A DNA stretch of 64,000 nt, taken from the NCBI RefSeq assembly GCF_947172395.1, contig NC_069102.1, positions 8,214,442 through 8,278,441 of the forward strand, read 5' to 3'. Below the pieces are notes generated by a model. The model did not search any database. It saw only the letters and a list, made by a program, of their open reading frames with translations, and was not told where the DNA came from. This DNA is from Bicyclus anynana. Lineage: Eukaryota; Arthropoda; Insecta; Lepidoptera; Nymphalidae. Of this stretch, positions 34,867 to 46,780 are shown piece after piece; within the stretch, counting starts at the first letter, position 1; each line of letters starts with the position of its first letter. A program made the translations under genes and the position numbers.

Positions 34867-36170
34867 TTTATCATATTTGCCCTATCTAAATTTCTATAGG
34901 TACTAATATTATAAAGAGGTGAAAAAAATACCTACTAATTTCCAACGCGGAAGTGATTGATTTGTATAGCAATTAGGATAAGTTAGCAATTAGGATAAAT
35001 AACTTAATATTATTTTTGAAGACTATATTTCAATTATACACACATAGCAATGACATTAGCCTACATTGTAGTTCTAGATTTAATTAACTTTCTAGATAGC
35101 TAAAAATATAAAGTTCTCACGGAAAAGCATCCTGAAAAGTCTAGACTTAAACAGTGGCGCGTATTTAAAGGATTTATTAGTATTAATAATTTTGTTGTAA
35201 TAAATTGTTTCCTAAATAGATTTAGTTATTAATTGCAGAAAGTATGATTCCCGTTATGAACGTTTGCAGATCGGACAGAAAAATTAATTACTAAATAATA
35301 ATAATTTTATTTTTTTTAGCATATCCATTTAATGATTTATTTCGTCTAAAATTAATTATATTTTTATTGCTAACCAAAGGTTTTTTAAAATAATGAATAG
35401 ATTTAATAAATAGGTATTTGTGCAAGTTAGCTCGTTATACGAAGTATGTATCAAACATGCTAAAAAGGAGAGAGAGATGAAAAGGATATAAAGATTAAGC
35501 CCACCACTTCATTTCAGTGATGATACTGAGGATCCAATAATCAGTGTTGTTCAATAATTTTACTATGTTTGATTAGAATGATCCTTTGCAAATGACGGAG
35601 GTTTCATACTACCAATATCAGTAACGTGGGGCTGCTATTGAAAAAATTATGAAAGAACTCTATAACATTTTGTTATTTTTTTCCCGAATCAAGACTCGTA
35701 GTCTAGACTATCTTATTAAGACTGTCCACTTGACCATTGAAGCAAATACTATCTATACCTATCTTGTACATTTGTGGTTCAATTAAATTTGTGTGGTTTG
35801 TAATAACAGAGAATTAAAAAAAATAGATAACGCAGTGGAATTCAATTCCACATAATATTTTGCACGGTAAGACAATAGTAAAAGATTAAAAAAAGTTATC
35901 ACCGCAAACAGCTGCAATTGCCTAGAGCTACTCGTAGACCCGATAACTTTTACTGAGGCATTTATTATTATTGTACTACTTATTGAGGAATAAAATTTTC
36001 AAAAAAATATATTGAATAAAAATATTATGAAATCGAAAGTTATTTTTTACGTTCATAAGAAAAAAGAAATTATTCGGTCGTTAAAACTTAAAACTAAGCT
36101 AAGCTATAAAAAAGAAATTACACACGCACTGACCAAATTAAAGTCTTTCCCTAAACTTTTAGCATAAAAA
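34867..36170. other. no gene seen
   Basis: AT-rich, without recognisable repeat or coding content. Confidence 0.35.
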
Positions 36171-36174
36171 CGTC

Positions 36175-36425
36175 AAGCTTAAAGTTTTTGGTCACATCTC
36201 CAGAAATCAGGATTAAATTAGTAGTGCAGGGCCAAGTTGAAGGCAAAAGATCCAGAGACAAATCTGCAACCCGCTGGACAGACAGACAGTCAAGGTTGCA
36301 TCTCAATCATCCATGGAAGTGTTCCCATAATGCAACCAATCGCCAAAAGTGGAGAAGTGTTGCACAGAAAGAGTCGCTTATCATTGCAAACACGAGCACT
36401 CTGCCAAAAGTGAATTAAGAAGAAA
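36175..36425 (+). pseudogene. reverse transcriptase C-terminal relic
   Basis: VVQGQVEGKRSRDKSATRWTD and RQKWRSVAQKE resemble the C-terminal end of an RTE/Jockey-type reverse transcriptase (the usual pattern is GRGRPxxxW then DRxxWR). Distinct from the other RTE copies here. Confidence 0.55.
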
Positions 36426-36636
36426 AAGAAAACTGCAGCTAACAGTTTTAGCAGTTCTTCTACTGCAGCCCTGGTGGTCAGAGCCTTTAAAAAGTAGGTC
36501 GATAGCCTATAGATAAAATAGGTGTCATTACCTGAAGCTCATTTCATCATCACCGGCCTATCCATCAGCAGGCTGATGATTTAGGAATAAAATGTTTCTT
36601 TAGCTACTTTAGGTAGTAATGACTACCTACTATAAT

Positions 36637-37112
36637 GGGGATGATGACTAGGTTTGAATATATTGATTTTTATGATACATTCGGGTAAATATGGTCAATG
36701 TTAATTAATTTATACATAAAAAGCAAAGATTGTCTGGATATTTGCAAAATAAATGAGATTATAAAATTTCAAAATCTATTAAAAATCTTTTATCGTAATT
36801 AGTTGAAAATTCATACAGTTTTAGCTTCCTTACATTAAATGTGATATTTTTTAATACATGAACTATAAACATAAACGCACAAATGAACGCACATACTAAT
36901 CTAACGATCGTTACATTACCTACGACGTCACTAGTTCGTGCCATTTTGTATGGGGCGTCTTTCAGGGATTCGCGGCAGCGTCGAAAATCTGACCCTTTAA
37001 GTCCCTGTAGCTCCGAAAGTAATGATCGCAGATACCCTGTTCCTTTTACAAAATTGCTTTACTATTAGCATACTCTTAATTTATATACAATTTAAAAAAC
37101 TGTCATCATCCC
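36637..37112 (-). mobile_element. MITE H, copy 2
   Basis: Inverted copy of 20804-21304, ends GGGGATGATGAC and GTCATCATCCC. About 25 bp shorter than copy 1 through internal indels. Confidence 0.8.
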
Positions 37113-37118
37113 TAATAA

Positions 37119-37173
37119 GCTTATTTTATTACCTGTACTACCTATTATAGGTAGTACAGGTAATAAAATAAGC
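37119..37173. repeat. perfect 26-bp hairpin
   Basis: Arms 37119-37144 and 37148-37173 are exact reverse complements around TTA. It lies 7 bp from the end of MITE H copy 2. Confidence 0.95.
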
Positions 37174-37530
37174 CTTACCTTAATAAAATAAATTACCTTA
37201 ATAATATTAGGTATAATAACTCTCTTGGTACAGGCTAAATATGGCATATGGAAATATCCCATTATTATTAATGTTTTAATGTAATTCAATGATCACCAGC
37301 AATAAATTAATAACGTCCGAAACGTAATATCATTATGCACAAAATGGTCGAAATTTCTGAATTTGCATAGAGAAATTTCAAAAGTTGATCCGTGTGACTT
37401 TTTTGCAATAACACCATCTGTATAAAAAGTTACTAAATCTAGAGGTCACTTTTAACCTTATTAAATGTATTGCAATAATTATTTTGTTTTCACTGTTATT
37501 GCATTATTTCTCTTATTTTAAGATTTTAGC

Positions 37531-37767
37531 TGAAGTGGCAATGGGCGGGGCACATAGTGCGAAGAGCCGATGGACGTTGGGGTCCCAAAATGCTGGAATG
37601 GCGACCCCGCACTAGTAAGCGCAGTGTTGGCCGACCCCCCACCAGGTGGACTGACGACATCAAGCGAGTCGCAGGGATTCGCTGGATGCAGTATCGTGAT
37701 GTTTGGAAGTCCCTACATAAGGCCTATGTCATGCAGTGGACGTCCATCGGCTGATATGATGATGATG
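37531..37767 (+). pseudogene. RTE-like reverse transcriptase 3' fragment with TSD
   Basis: Open copy of the RTE C terminus (GRWGPKMLEWRPRTSKRSVG to QWTSIG), with a 9-bp in-frame deletion in WMQAAQYRD. Flanked by AAGATTTTAGC (37520-37530) and AAGATTCTAGC (37768-37778). Confidence 0.85.
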
Positions 37768-37799
37768 AAGATTCTAGCACAATTGCCGATTCAACTAGT

Positions 37800-38180
37800 T
37801 TTTGTATTTAAGTAATTATTAACGCCTAATTTGCCTTTGGTATTTGGACATTTGGCCTATTTGGTGACATTTAAAGCCACAACAACTCTACAGTTACCAT
37901 TTTATGACACAAAACATTTTTGTATGCGCTAGCCCAAGACATTCATTATCTTTGTTGATTGTGTAAGTGTCGGTAGCTCTTTAATGTGACCTCAGCAGCT
38001 AACGCAGAACCATCGTAGACTAGGATCCGACGGCAGAAGATGATGAGAGAACAGACTAACTCCTTAAATGCGTCTCCTGTGAGACTCAGACCGTTCTGGA
38101 CGGGTGTCTTGACTTGAGATATGTGGCACTGCCTAGAAATAAAGTAGCATATTTCTATCTACGTAGTACTCTTTCTTTGA
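37800..38180. other. no gene seen
   Basis: No coding signal or recognised repeat. Confidence 0.3.
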
Positions 38181-38189
38181 GCAAGAGTC

Positions 38190-38430
38190 TCCTAACATAA
38201 TAAGCATTGTTAATAGGCTAATGATCCACCACGCTTCACACACGTAAACGATTAAGATAATTCTCAGGTACACAGGTTTCCTCACGATGTTTTTCCATCA
38301 CCGTTTTATGATACGTGATATTTAATTTCTTAAAATGCACATAACTGAAAAGTTTGATGTACATGTCCCGAACCGTATTCTAACTTACGTCCTCCAAATC
38401 AAAGGAAAAGGTCATAGCAGGACTATCACG
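38190..38430 (-). repeat. SINE family E, diverged
   Basis: CCTCACGATGTTTTTCCATC and AATTTCTTAAAATGCAC identify it; head and tail carry many changes. Confidence 0.65.
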
Positions 38431-39925
38431 GCTCTTAGGTACACCTTGAAAACGTCTAAAAAACGTACCTATGAAAATGTTACTTTAGACAGGATTGGTA
38501 GACGCGTGCGAATAAAAAAAACAACCAATAAAAAACCAAGTAAATCTAAGTCAGCAAGTGTCGGGTCATTACAAGCTTGCAGGTCACATCTCAGACAGAT
38601 AACCTTGAGGTGAAGCTGCAGGTAAAATGTTAACGTATCAATCACGTTTAGATACCGAAAGTAAAAGTCAATGTTTTTCAAGTACATGTACGGACATGAT
38701 ACGCGGAAAGTGTATTGCTGGGAACACGTAATGTGTAAAAACAGTAACAATGACTTCCGACACCTTAGTTTATCGTGCAAAACATTTGTTATAGTAAGAA
38801 CAACACGCCAATTTATAAGAATAACAACCTCGTATAATACTGAAAACATAAAAATATAAAGACGGAAGATATTAACCGAAGATCATTAGACAAAAGCAGA
38901 AACTGTAGATACCAATCTACATAAATATAAAACTATATCCCTATTCACTATTGTCATGCCATAATTTGATACAGACATTAGATTTATGATGATATCGATA
39001 CTTTTCACATAAACCATGACAAAAATTAAAAAACGCAATTTTTTTTTATTAATTACATTCGTAACGCCATCTTGTTAGACTCAGATATTTATTTATCTAT
39101 TTCGTAAAGTAATATAGTTACTGATTCCTCACTAACTGTAATAAAAGATAATGTTTCACGTTACAAATATATTGAAAATCCTGTATGTGGATCAGCAATA
39201 GTTTTCTAACCAAAGTCACGATCACACAAGCTCTTGCAATTGAGAAATTTCTATTAGTCACTAACAATAAACTAAATATTAAATCTCTATTACGTCCACC
39301 AGATCAAGAAGACCTTAAAACATTATAACAAACTATATTACCTATTTGTAAACCTGTACAAATTGTAAATTCTGAAATAAGGCTAAGGTATTAAAACAGT
39401 CATGACCAAACACCTAAAGCTTACTTTAGATGGAGAAAATATTATTTGTTTGACTCGTAAAGTACACAGAAGAGTGTCTGATGACCTTACCGAGGAGTTT
39501 AACTGATATAATGGCGAAAACGCTTTCATGTATTTTACAAAGCACAGGTCAATTAGATTTATAGCCGTTTACATAAAGGCCATCAGATACAATTGCGGGT
39601 TTCCTTGCAAGTGCGCGACAAAAAGGTCACATACTTCACTCCGCATGTCTTTTAGCGAAGAAAGTTTTCTATGGAGATATCGATACATTAGAATCGCCTA
39701 TTAGTCCATTTACAGTGTTATTACCAATTGATGACTCTAATCAATGTTGTAAAATCAAGATGGCCTTATGTTGTTATGTGTTGACTTTTTAAACATTCGT
39801 CTCTTATGTAATTATGGTTCAACAAGTATTGACCTTACAAAAACATAAGTTAATCGGTTTGTCACAAGAAAATTTAACTTGACAACTCTATAACGACAAA
39901 CTTATTCAATGAAACGAAACAATTT
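38431..39925. other. no gene seen
   Basis: AT-rich. Short ORFs at 38469-38859 run on both strands and show no domain. Confidence 0.35.
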
Positions 39926-39929
39926 TATT

Positions 39930-40262
39930 GACATCATCATTATCAACCCATATTCGGCTCACGGTTGAGCTCGAGTCTCCTCTCAGAATGACAGGGGTTA
40001 AGCCAACAGTCCACCACGCTGGCCCAATGCGGATTGGCAGACTTCACACACGCAGAGAAATATGAAAATTCTCAGGTATGCCGGTTTCCTCACGATGCTT
40101 TCCTTCACCATTTGAGACACGTGATATTTAATTTCTTAAAATGCACACAACTGAAAAGTTGGAGGTGCATACCCCGGATTTGAACCCACATCCTCGGAAT
40201 CGGGGGCAGAGATCATATCCACTGGGCTATCACGGGTCCATATCCACTGGGCTATCACGTGT
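39930..40262 (-). repeat. SINE family E with duplicated head
   Basis: Minus-strand copy. A 21-bp segment of the tRNA-like head (starting CATATCCACTGG) occurs twice, at 40214-40234 and 40239-40259. Confidence 0.8.
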
Positions 40263-40430
40263 TTATAAGGGCTATTTTATTGACAATAGAAAGTTAATTT
40301 TATGCTTGGATTAAATATGTTATCATTGAATTCAGGCAGTTTAGGATGATGTTTGGAAGACTCTACAGACAACTTATGTCCTAATAAGGAAGTTCGTTGG
40401 TTGAGAAGATAATCATACTAACACTTCACA

Positions 40431-40641
40431 CTAATATTATAAAGGCGAAAGTTTGTGTGTAAGTTTGTATGTGCCTCCTTTGCGCTGCGGCTACTGAAGC
40501 GATTTGGCTGATATTTGGAGTGGAAATAGATTTTACTCTGGATTACCAGATAGGCTACTTTTGTTTCCGGAAAAATCCATGAATCCCGCGGGATTTGTGA
40601 TAAATTGAATTCCACATGAACGAAGTCTCGGGTGTTTGCTA
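40431..40641 (-). repeat. dispersed repeat family B
   Basis: From AATATTATAAAGGCGAAAGT to GAACGAAGTCTCGGGTG. It lies about 35 bp upstream of a SINE. Confidence 0.7.
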
Positions 40642-40675
40642 GAAATATGAAAACGCTAGCCTTTATTAATTATTC

Positions 40676-40990
40676 GACGGCCTCCGTGGCGCAGTGGTAT
40701 GCGCGTTGGATTTACTTGACGTAGGTCCTGGGGCCGATTGTGGTTTTCTTAATTGGTCCAGGTCTGGCTGGTGGGAGGCTTCGACCGTGGCTAGTTACCA
40801 CCCTACCAACAAAGACGTACCGCCAAGCGATTTAGCGTTCCGGTATGATGTCGTGTAGAAACCGAAAGGGGTGTGGATTTTCATCCTTCTCCTAACAAGT
40901 TAGCCCGCTTCCATCTTAGATTTCATCATCACTTACCATCAGGTGAGATTGTAGTCAAGGGCTAACTTGTAGAGAATAAAAAAAAAAAAT
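40676..40990 (+). repeat. tRNA-derived SINE family C
   Basis: GACGGCCTCCGTGGCGCAGT head with A box; the B box region is damaged (CCTGGGGCCGATT). Complete body and A-rich tail. Confidence 0.85.
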
Positions 40991-42005
40991 AAGGACTCGT
41001 AGATACAAACCTGATTGCCCATAGACCATAGGATAATATATATAGTTAGATATGAAGTGCCAAAGAAATTGTATATTTAGAATCATCCAAGTTGCAAGTA
41101 ATATACTCCAATCGACTACCAGACAATAATAATTAATAACAATCTATCACGATTTAGCGCTATGAATACTGTGTTGCAATAAAAACTAATATTGCAAAAA
41201 ATAATTGTTTTTATTTATGTGCCTGTCTGTATTCTTATATTCATGGTGCTTTTGATAGCCAAATTAATTCCTAGATAACGGTTGTTTCAGTATAAACATG
41301 GATACAAGAATGGTGTTAATAAAGATTCAGCGTTAGATTAGAATAAAATTTTATTTATATTCTAACTCTTGCTTCTAAAATAGGACCATTAATGGCAAAA
41401 AGCTGGAATTAATGGCCACTTTAATTGGACGTCTTTAATACTTTATCGCTGATAGCATACATCAGATAGACAATGTATTGATGGACGATTGATTACCTAG
41501 GGTTAGACACGCAAAGGCTCAAAAATTAGCTACATAGGTATATTTGTAAAATGATTAATGTATAAAAATAAAGGATCCTTATGAAAAAAGAATCGCAATC
41601 CTTTATTAAAAAAGGATCGCAATCCTTTATTGAAAAAGGATCGCAATCCTTCATTGAAAATAATGGAAATCGAGAAAATATTTTCTCTTCTACCTAAGTA
41701 TATGTTGTATTTGTTGTTTTACCTTTATCAACGAGTATTTCAAAATTAACCGGAAGAATGAAGAACTCCTGTATTAGCTGAATCAAAAAAGTCAAATTAA
41801 AGTCAGCCATTTTTTTCGAATCAATAAAACTTCTTGCCCACACACTCTCTTGGAATAAATTTAACACTTCTTAATTCTAAGATGATTTCTACTTTAATCT
41901 TTGTAAACGATGAGCTCGCAAAATATACGACGTCTCATGCTTGTATTATGCTTTTACTACACTTACCTCTTGCTGTTTCTGTTGGATCATTAGTATTAGT
42001 ACTTA
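40991..42005. other. no gene seen apart from a small tandem repeat
   Basis: AT-rich. The tandem repeat at 41572-41660 is listed separately. Confidence 0.35.
41572..41660. repeat. 24-bp tandem repeat, about 3.5 copies
   Basis: ATCGCAATCC starts recur at 41592, 41616 and 41640. Each unit holds the palindrome AGGATCGCAATCCT-like core. Confidence 0.85.
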
Positions 42006-42011
42006 AATTAG

Positions 42012-42860
42012 GTTACATTGGTAGAACGTGTCAATTTGACCTTAAACAAGGTGTCCGACTGGGGAGACGCCAATCTAGTCAAATTTAATGCTACCAAAAC
42101 ACAGGCGTGTTTATTCACTGCGAAAAGGAGTCCATTCCAGTTTACTCCTACTTTCCGGAATACACCTGTTCCGATCACCGACAGTATTGAGCTTCTAGGT
42201 ATTACAATATCGTCCAAGCTCAACTTTGGAGAATGCATTAAGTCCAAAGCAGTAACAGCTGGTAAGAAGCTCGGTATCCTAAATAAGGTGAAGCGCTACT
42301 TCACACCGGAACAGCTTCTTACTCTTTACCAAGCTCAGGTTCGTTCGTGCATGGAGTACTGCTCCCATTTATGGGATGGATCGGCCAAATACCAGCTTGC
42401 TGCTCTGGACTCGGTGGATCGCCGAGCTAGAAGGCTCATCGGTAACGAGGCGCTAACTAATGCGAAATTGCAATCATTAGAGCATCGCCGAAAAGTTGCC
42501 TGTCTGTCGGTGTTCTACAGGATTTATTTCGGAGAGTGCGCTCAGGAACTTTTCGATCTAGTTCCCTCTTCACCTTTTTACCACAGAACTGCCAGGCATC
42601 GCAGAGGTCTGCATCCATACGTAGTTGATGTCCCCTGGACTCGTACGAAGCGTTTCGGTTCTTCGTTCCTGATCCGCACTGCGAAATTATGGAATGCCCT
42701 TCCAGCTTCAGTTTTCCCTACCACCTACAACATGGGTATATTCAAGTTAAGAGTGAATAGGCATTTTCTAGGCAAGCGCGTTCCACCTTAGGCTGCATCA
42801 TCGCTTACTGTCAAGCATGATTGCAGCCAAGCGCTAGCCTATATAACGTAAAAAAAAAAA
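42012..42860 (+). pseudogene. CR1/Jockey-type LINE 3' end, ORF open
   Basis: About 257 codons are open from 42018 to the stop at 42789-42791. The translation (SDWGDANLVKFNATKTQ, YCSHLWDGSA, RRARRLIG, LWNALPASVFP) is the C-terminal part of a CR1/Jockey-like reverse transcriptase. A short 3' UTR ends in a poly(A) of about 15. Truncated at the 5' end, so not functional, but recent because the frame is intact. Confidence 0.85.
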
Positions 42861-42878
42861 AAAAGCTTGGTGTACCTA

Positions 42879-43068
42879 TATTGATATTATAAAGCTGAAG
42901 AGTTTGTTCGTTTGCTTGTTTGAACGCGCTAATCTCAGGAACGATTTGAAAAATTCTTTCAGTGTTAGATAGCCCATTTATCGAGGAAGGCTATAGGCTA
43001 TATAATTAATCCCGTATTCCCACGGGAACGGGAACCACGCGGGTGAAACCGCGTGGCGTCAGCTAGTA
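42879..43068 (-). repeat. dispersed repeat family A
   Basis: Full-length minus copy, ending GCGTGGCGTCAGCTAGTA, directly after the LINE poly(A). Confidence 0.8.
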
Positions 43069-43072
43069 CTTA

Positions 43073-43240
43073 ATACTAGGGACGCCCGCAACTTCGTTTG
43101 CGTAAAATCTGTTTTTTTTAGTCCGTTGATTATTCCGGGAAAAAAGTAGCCTATGTGGACTTTATCTCTATACCAAACGTTCAAATCAGATCAGCGGCTT
43201 ATCTGTGAAAAGGTAACAGGCAGACTTACTTTCGCTAAAA
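43073..43240 (+). repeat. dispersed repeat family B
   Basis: ACTAGGGACGCCCGCAAC start, then TTATTCCGGGAAAAAAGTAG. Immediately follows the family A copy. Confidence 0.65.
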
Positions 43241-43261
43241 TGGAAGAGGGCGTACTTAAAA

Positions 43262-43401
43262 AACCTTAGGCAAAGACGTACCGCCTTTGCCGGTAGGAAC
43301 AATAGGAAGGCACCAGCCAGACCAATCGACCCAGCTGGGGGATCGAACTCAGGACCTCCGATTTGTAAATCCACCGCGCACACCACTGCGCCACGGAGGA
43401 A
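43262..43401 (-). repeat. SINE family C, head region
   Basis: Minus copy; TGCGCCACGGAGG is the A box and GATCGAACTC the B box in reverse. Confidence 0.8.
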
Positions 43402-43631
43402 ATTTTTAAGTATAGTTTTAGGTTAGCTACAACGTTAGGTATACTAGGTGTCTACTTGATGTCTATGTTTTGTGTCTAGGCATGAATGAAAGTAATTGAA
43501 TTTAAGATTTATGTGAATGCATTTAAACGAACGTTATGTATGTATTAACCTTCGTTCAGTGTGGACATAATTTATTTCTGCTAGCTGACCCGGCTAATGT
43601 TGTTCTGCCTGGTCACTCGGGAGAAATAAAT

Positions 43632-44401
43632 TTGTCATCATCATCATCATCATATCAGCCGATGGACGTCCACTGCAGGACATAGGCCTTTTGTAGGGAC
43701 TTCCAAACATCACGATACTGAGCCGCCTGCATCCAGCGAATCCCTGCGACTCGCTTGATGTCGTCAGTCCACCTGGTGGGGGGTCGGCCAACACTGCGCT
43801 TACTAGTGCGGGGTCGCCATTCCAGCACTTTGGGACCCCAACGTCCATCGGCTCTTCGAACTATGTGCCCCGCCCATTGCCACTTCAGCTTCGCAACTCG
43901 TTGAGCTATGTCGGTGACTTTGGTTCTTCTGCGGATCTCCTCATTTCTGATTCGATCACGCAGAGATACTCCTAACATAGCTCGTTCCATCGCCCTCTGT
44001 GTGACTCTAAGCCTTCTTATGAGGCCCATAGTTAGCGACCAAGTCTCGGAACCATAGGTCATCACTGGCAACACGCACTGTTCGAAGACTTTTGTCTTCA
44101 GGCACTGAGGAATTTCGGACGAAAAGATGTCGCGAAGCTTCCCGAATGCAGCCCAGCCGAGTTGGATTCGACGGTTCACCTCTTTCTCGAAATTGGACCT
44201 ACCTAACTGGATCATATGTCCTAGGTATATGTATTCGTCTACAATTTCGAGTGCAGCGTTCTCAACTATAACTGGGTGGAGCGATACATGAGCATTACAC
44301 ATTATTTTTGTTTTGCCCATGTTCATTTTCAGGCCCACCTGTTGAGAAACGCTGCTGAGGTCATTGAGCATGGTACTAAGGTCATCCAGAGTCTGTGCCA
44401 T
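43632..44401 (-). pseudogene. RTE-like reverse transcriptase fragment, longest and open
   Basis: 248 codons without a stop, from MAQTLDDLSTML to QWTSIG. VGLKMNMGKTKIM is the region just after the catalytic fingers/palm; IQLGWAAFGKLRD and VLPVMTYGSETW are typical of the RTE clade. The upstream catalytic YxDD region is missing. Ends in (GAT)n. Confidence 0.88.
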
Positions 44402-44583
44402 TATACATAAATACTAAAATCGCGAGTAGTGATAGTAATGGGGGTAGGGGTAGAGGGGGAAAAAATGCTTTATTATTCTCATAGCCATACTTATCTGCCA
44501 AGTAAAATTTCATTAATCGAACCGTTTCGTAGGAGGACACCAAGCAATTTACGCTTTTAGTACCACGTCAGGTAAAACCAGTT

Positions 44584-44960
44584 AGGTCGCTCGATCTCGT
44601 GTTGGCTTGTGCTAAAGCTAGGTGGCGGGACTTGTTTCTGTAAAGTGTAGGGAGTTAGAGAGGGGTAACGACCGGGCGGGAACGACTTGTGATATAAGGC
44701 GCGTAATTCTTGGGTTACTTGGGATAGGAGGAGAGAGTGACTTGAGTGGAAAAGGGGAGTGTTAGCTAACTGTCTGTTAACAAAGTTAACGTTAAAAAGT
44801 TTAACCCTACACACAACGTTCACAAGTGCGTGACTCCACTCAAGGTCATTCTCTGCCATTCTAGGGTTTTATTTTGGTTACAATTTGATTTGTTAATTAA
44901 GTTGCCCTGACAAAAATTGTGAATCTTTGTTCAACATTGGTTTTCTTATTTTTGCAATCC
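44584..44960 (-). repeat. dispersed repeat family F, copy 3 (longest)
   Basis: Shares GTCGCTCGATCTCGTGTTGG, GAGTGACTTGAGTGGAAAAG and CTCTGCCATTCTAGGG with 21833-22150; about 380 bp. Confidence 0.7.
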
Positions 44961-45137
44961 ACTTCTGAGTCTGCTAAAAATACTGTATATACTGCATTTA
45001 CTTTTCATACAAATGGCTCACAAAAGTTGTTCCCCATTTTAAGCGGGGAGAAACTATTTGACAGGTTTTCGTATAATATTCTGTCAGTTCCGTGAGCGGT
45101 GCGAATGACAGTGATCATTGAGTCTATGTACCGTAGG

Positions 45138-45370
45138 CAGTGGCGTAGCTAGGTAACCAAGGGCCCTTGTGCAAATAAAAAATGGGCCCTACCATTTAAA
45201 CTGGTTAGGTTTTATCAAGTAAAAATATTCATCAGCTCTTTTTCGTTTTCGAAATTTTCCAAGTTCAGTTCGATTACGATTTTCTGGTATGGATTCGAGG
45301 TCACCCTGGATTAATATTTTTAAGGGCCCGGGGCATTGCAACGCCTAGCCCCTGGGTAGCTACGCCATTA
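45138..45370. mobile_element. hAT-like MITE
   Basis: Left end CAGTGGCGTAGCTAGG and right end TAGCTACGCCATTA are inverted, as in hAT elements with CAGTGGCGTAGC ends. About 230 bp, no ORF. The 8-bp target duplication is not clear. Confidence 0.65.
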
Positions 45371-46005
45371 ACCCTGACCCAAGATAAATAATCGATATTA
45401 TCAAGTACTTACTCGTACTTCGTTAGCTTAAAAAATTACAGATGTTCAATCAAGTTAACATCATACCTCCAAACTATAGTTTTATTATAAGCCACTAAAG
45501 TTTCTGTTTGTCGCCGATAGCTTATAGGTTGCTTGAGTAACTGTACTAGCCAATAGGAATGAAGTATGTGTACATAAGTCAAAGCGAAGCTTGACCGGGT
45601 CCACTAGTAATATGATATAGTATCAGGTTATGGGTATACTGCGTGCTACCGCATCGCATAATCAAAGACGATAAAACGCATTTTTACGACTTTTCCCTAA
45701 TCCCAGCTGCTTGGTCACACGTGTTTCAAAATCTTGAATTACTTATGCACTTTTACAACGACTTTCTGCATTGGAAAGCGTGTGGTTTATGTGATATAAA
45801 GTCTCTAAATATGCTAGTTCGAACCACATTTTTACTACCCATTATTGTTATCATACTATTTATACTAATTGAGAACAAATTTTTCTTTCCTATCCGAAAA
45901 GAAGACGGACTCATCGCGCATTTCAAGTGCATTTGATGAGAATGGACAGTTGTTAGTATAATACATACTCCTGTGCCTTGCTCGTGAGAAATTGAATGTA
46001 AAGGA
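45371..46005. other. no gene seen
   Basis: Contains a 97-codon ORF (45643-45936) with one hydrophobic stretch and no recognised domain; not called as a gene. Confidence 0.3.
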
Positions 46006-46011
46006 GATGGT

Positions 46012-46405
46012 CCATTTCAGGTCCACTCTTGTATCCCGTATCATTAAAATTTAAAAAATACAAGGATTTTATTAAAATCTCAATAAGTGAATTAATGTAA
46101 CTAAATAAAAATAAATAAATAAAATTAAAACCCAAGTTTTGAGATAAATCAAGATGGCGCCTATAAAGCAACTATGACATAACAATTGACAACAAACGTC
46201 AAATCGACTACTGCATTGAAAACTTCATCAATCCGCCATTATTACCCATATTAGTGTTGTGTTCTTGGGAGAGAATGAATATTATTTCGAAAGAATTATA
46301 GTAAATTCGTAGATTTGTATAATCAAAAATAGTTAAAAAAATATTTTATTTTATTTCCGCCAGGGTACAATGAATGATCCTGGGCTCCATACAATTAATT
46401 GAAGC
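46012..46405 (+). repeat. dispersed repeat family I, copy 2
   Basis: Collinear with 31044-31425 in the same orientation. Confidence 0.75.
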
Positions 46406-46500
46406 ACGCTTAATTGATTGAAGTTTTACAAAATCCCTATTTAACCATTTAGGTTAAATTCTGATATTATTGACTTTGTAATTGAACTACCTTTATGTAT

Positions 46501-46780
46501 TACTAGCGGACGCCCGCAACTTCGTCCGGTAAAACTCGATGTCAACTTTTAACCCCTATTTCACCCCCTTCTATTGATATTTTCGCATGTATTATAGAAT
46601 AAATAGTCTACCAATCGTTTTGCAAAACTATAACTTAATACATGAACGAATTACAAAAAAAACCTCAACCTCTTTTTAACCTTTTAGGTAGAATTTTGAA
46701 AACTTGAATTACATTATTTTTTGAATTTTTTTTGTAGTACACATATAAATTTTTACCTCTTTAAAATAATAGTATGGATA
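46501..46780 (+). repeat. dispersed repeat family B variant
   Basis: ACTAGCGGACGCCCGCAAC then TCAACTTTTAACCCC; ends near AATAATAGTATGGATA. Confidence 0.65.

Noticed and set aside
43632..44401. Host gene encoding a 248-aa protein
   Set aside because: The translation is the C-terminal end of an RTE-type reverse transcriptase and is repeated several times in the window.
45643..45936. 97-codon ORF with a hydrophobic segment
   Set aside because: No recognised domain, no splice-site support, AT-rich region where such ORFs occur by chance.
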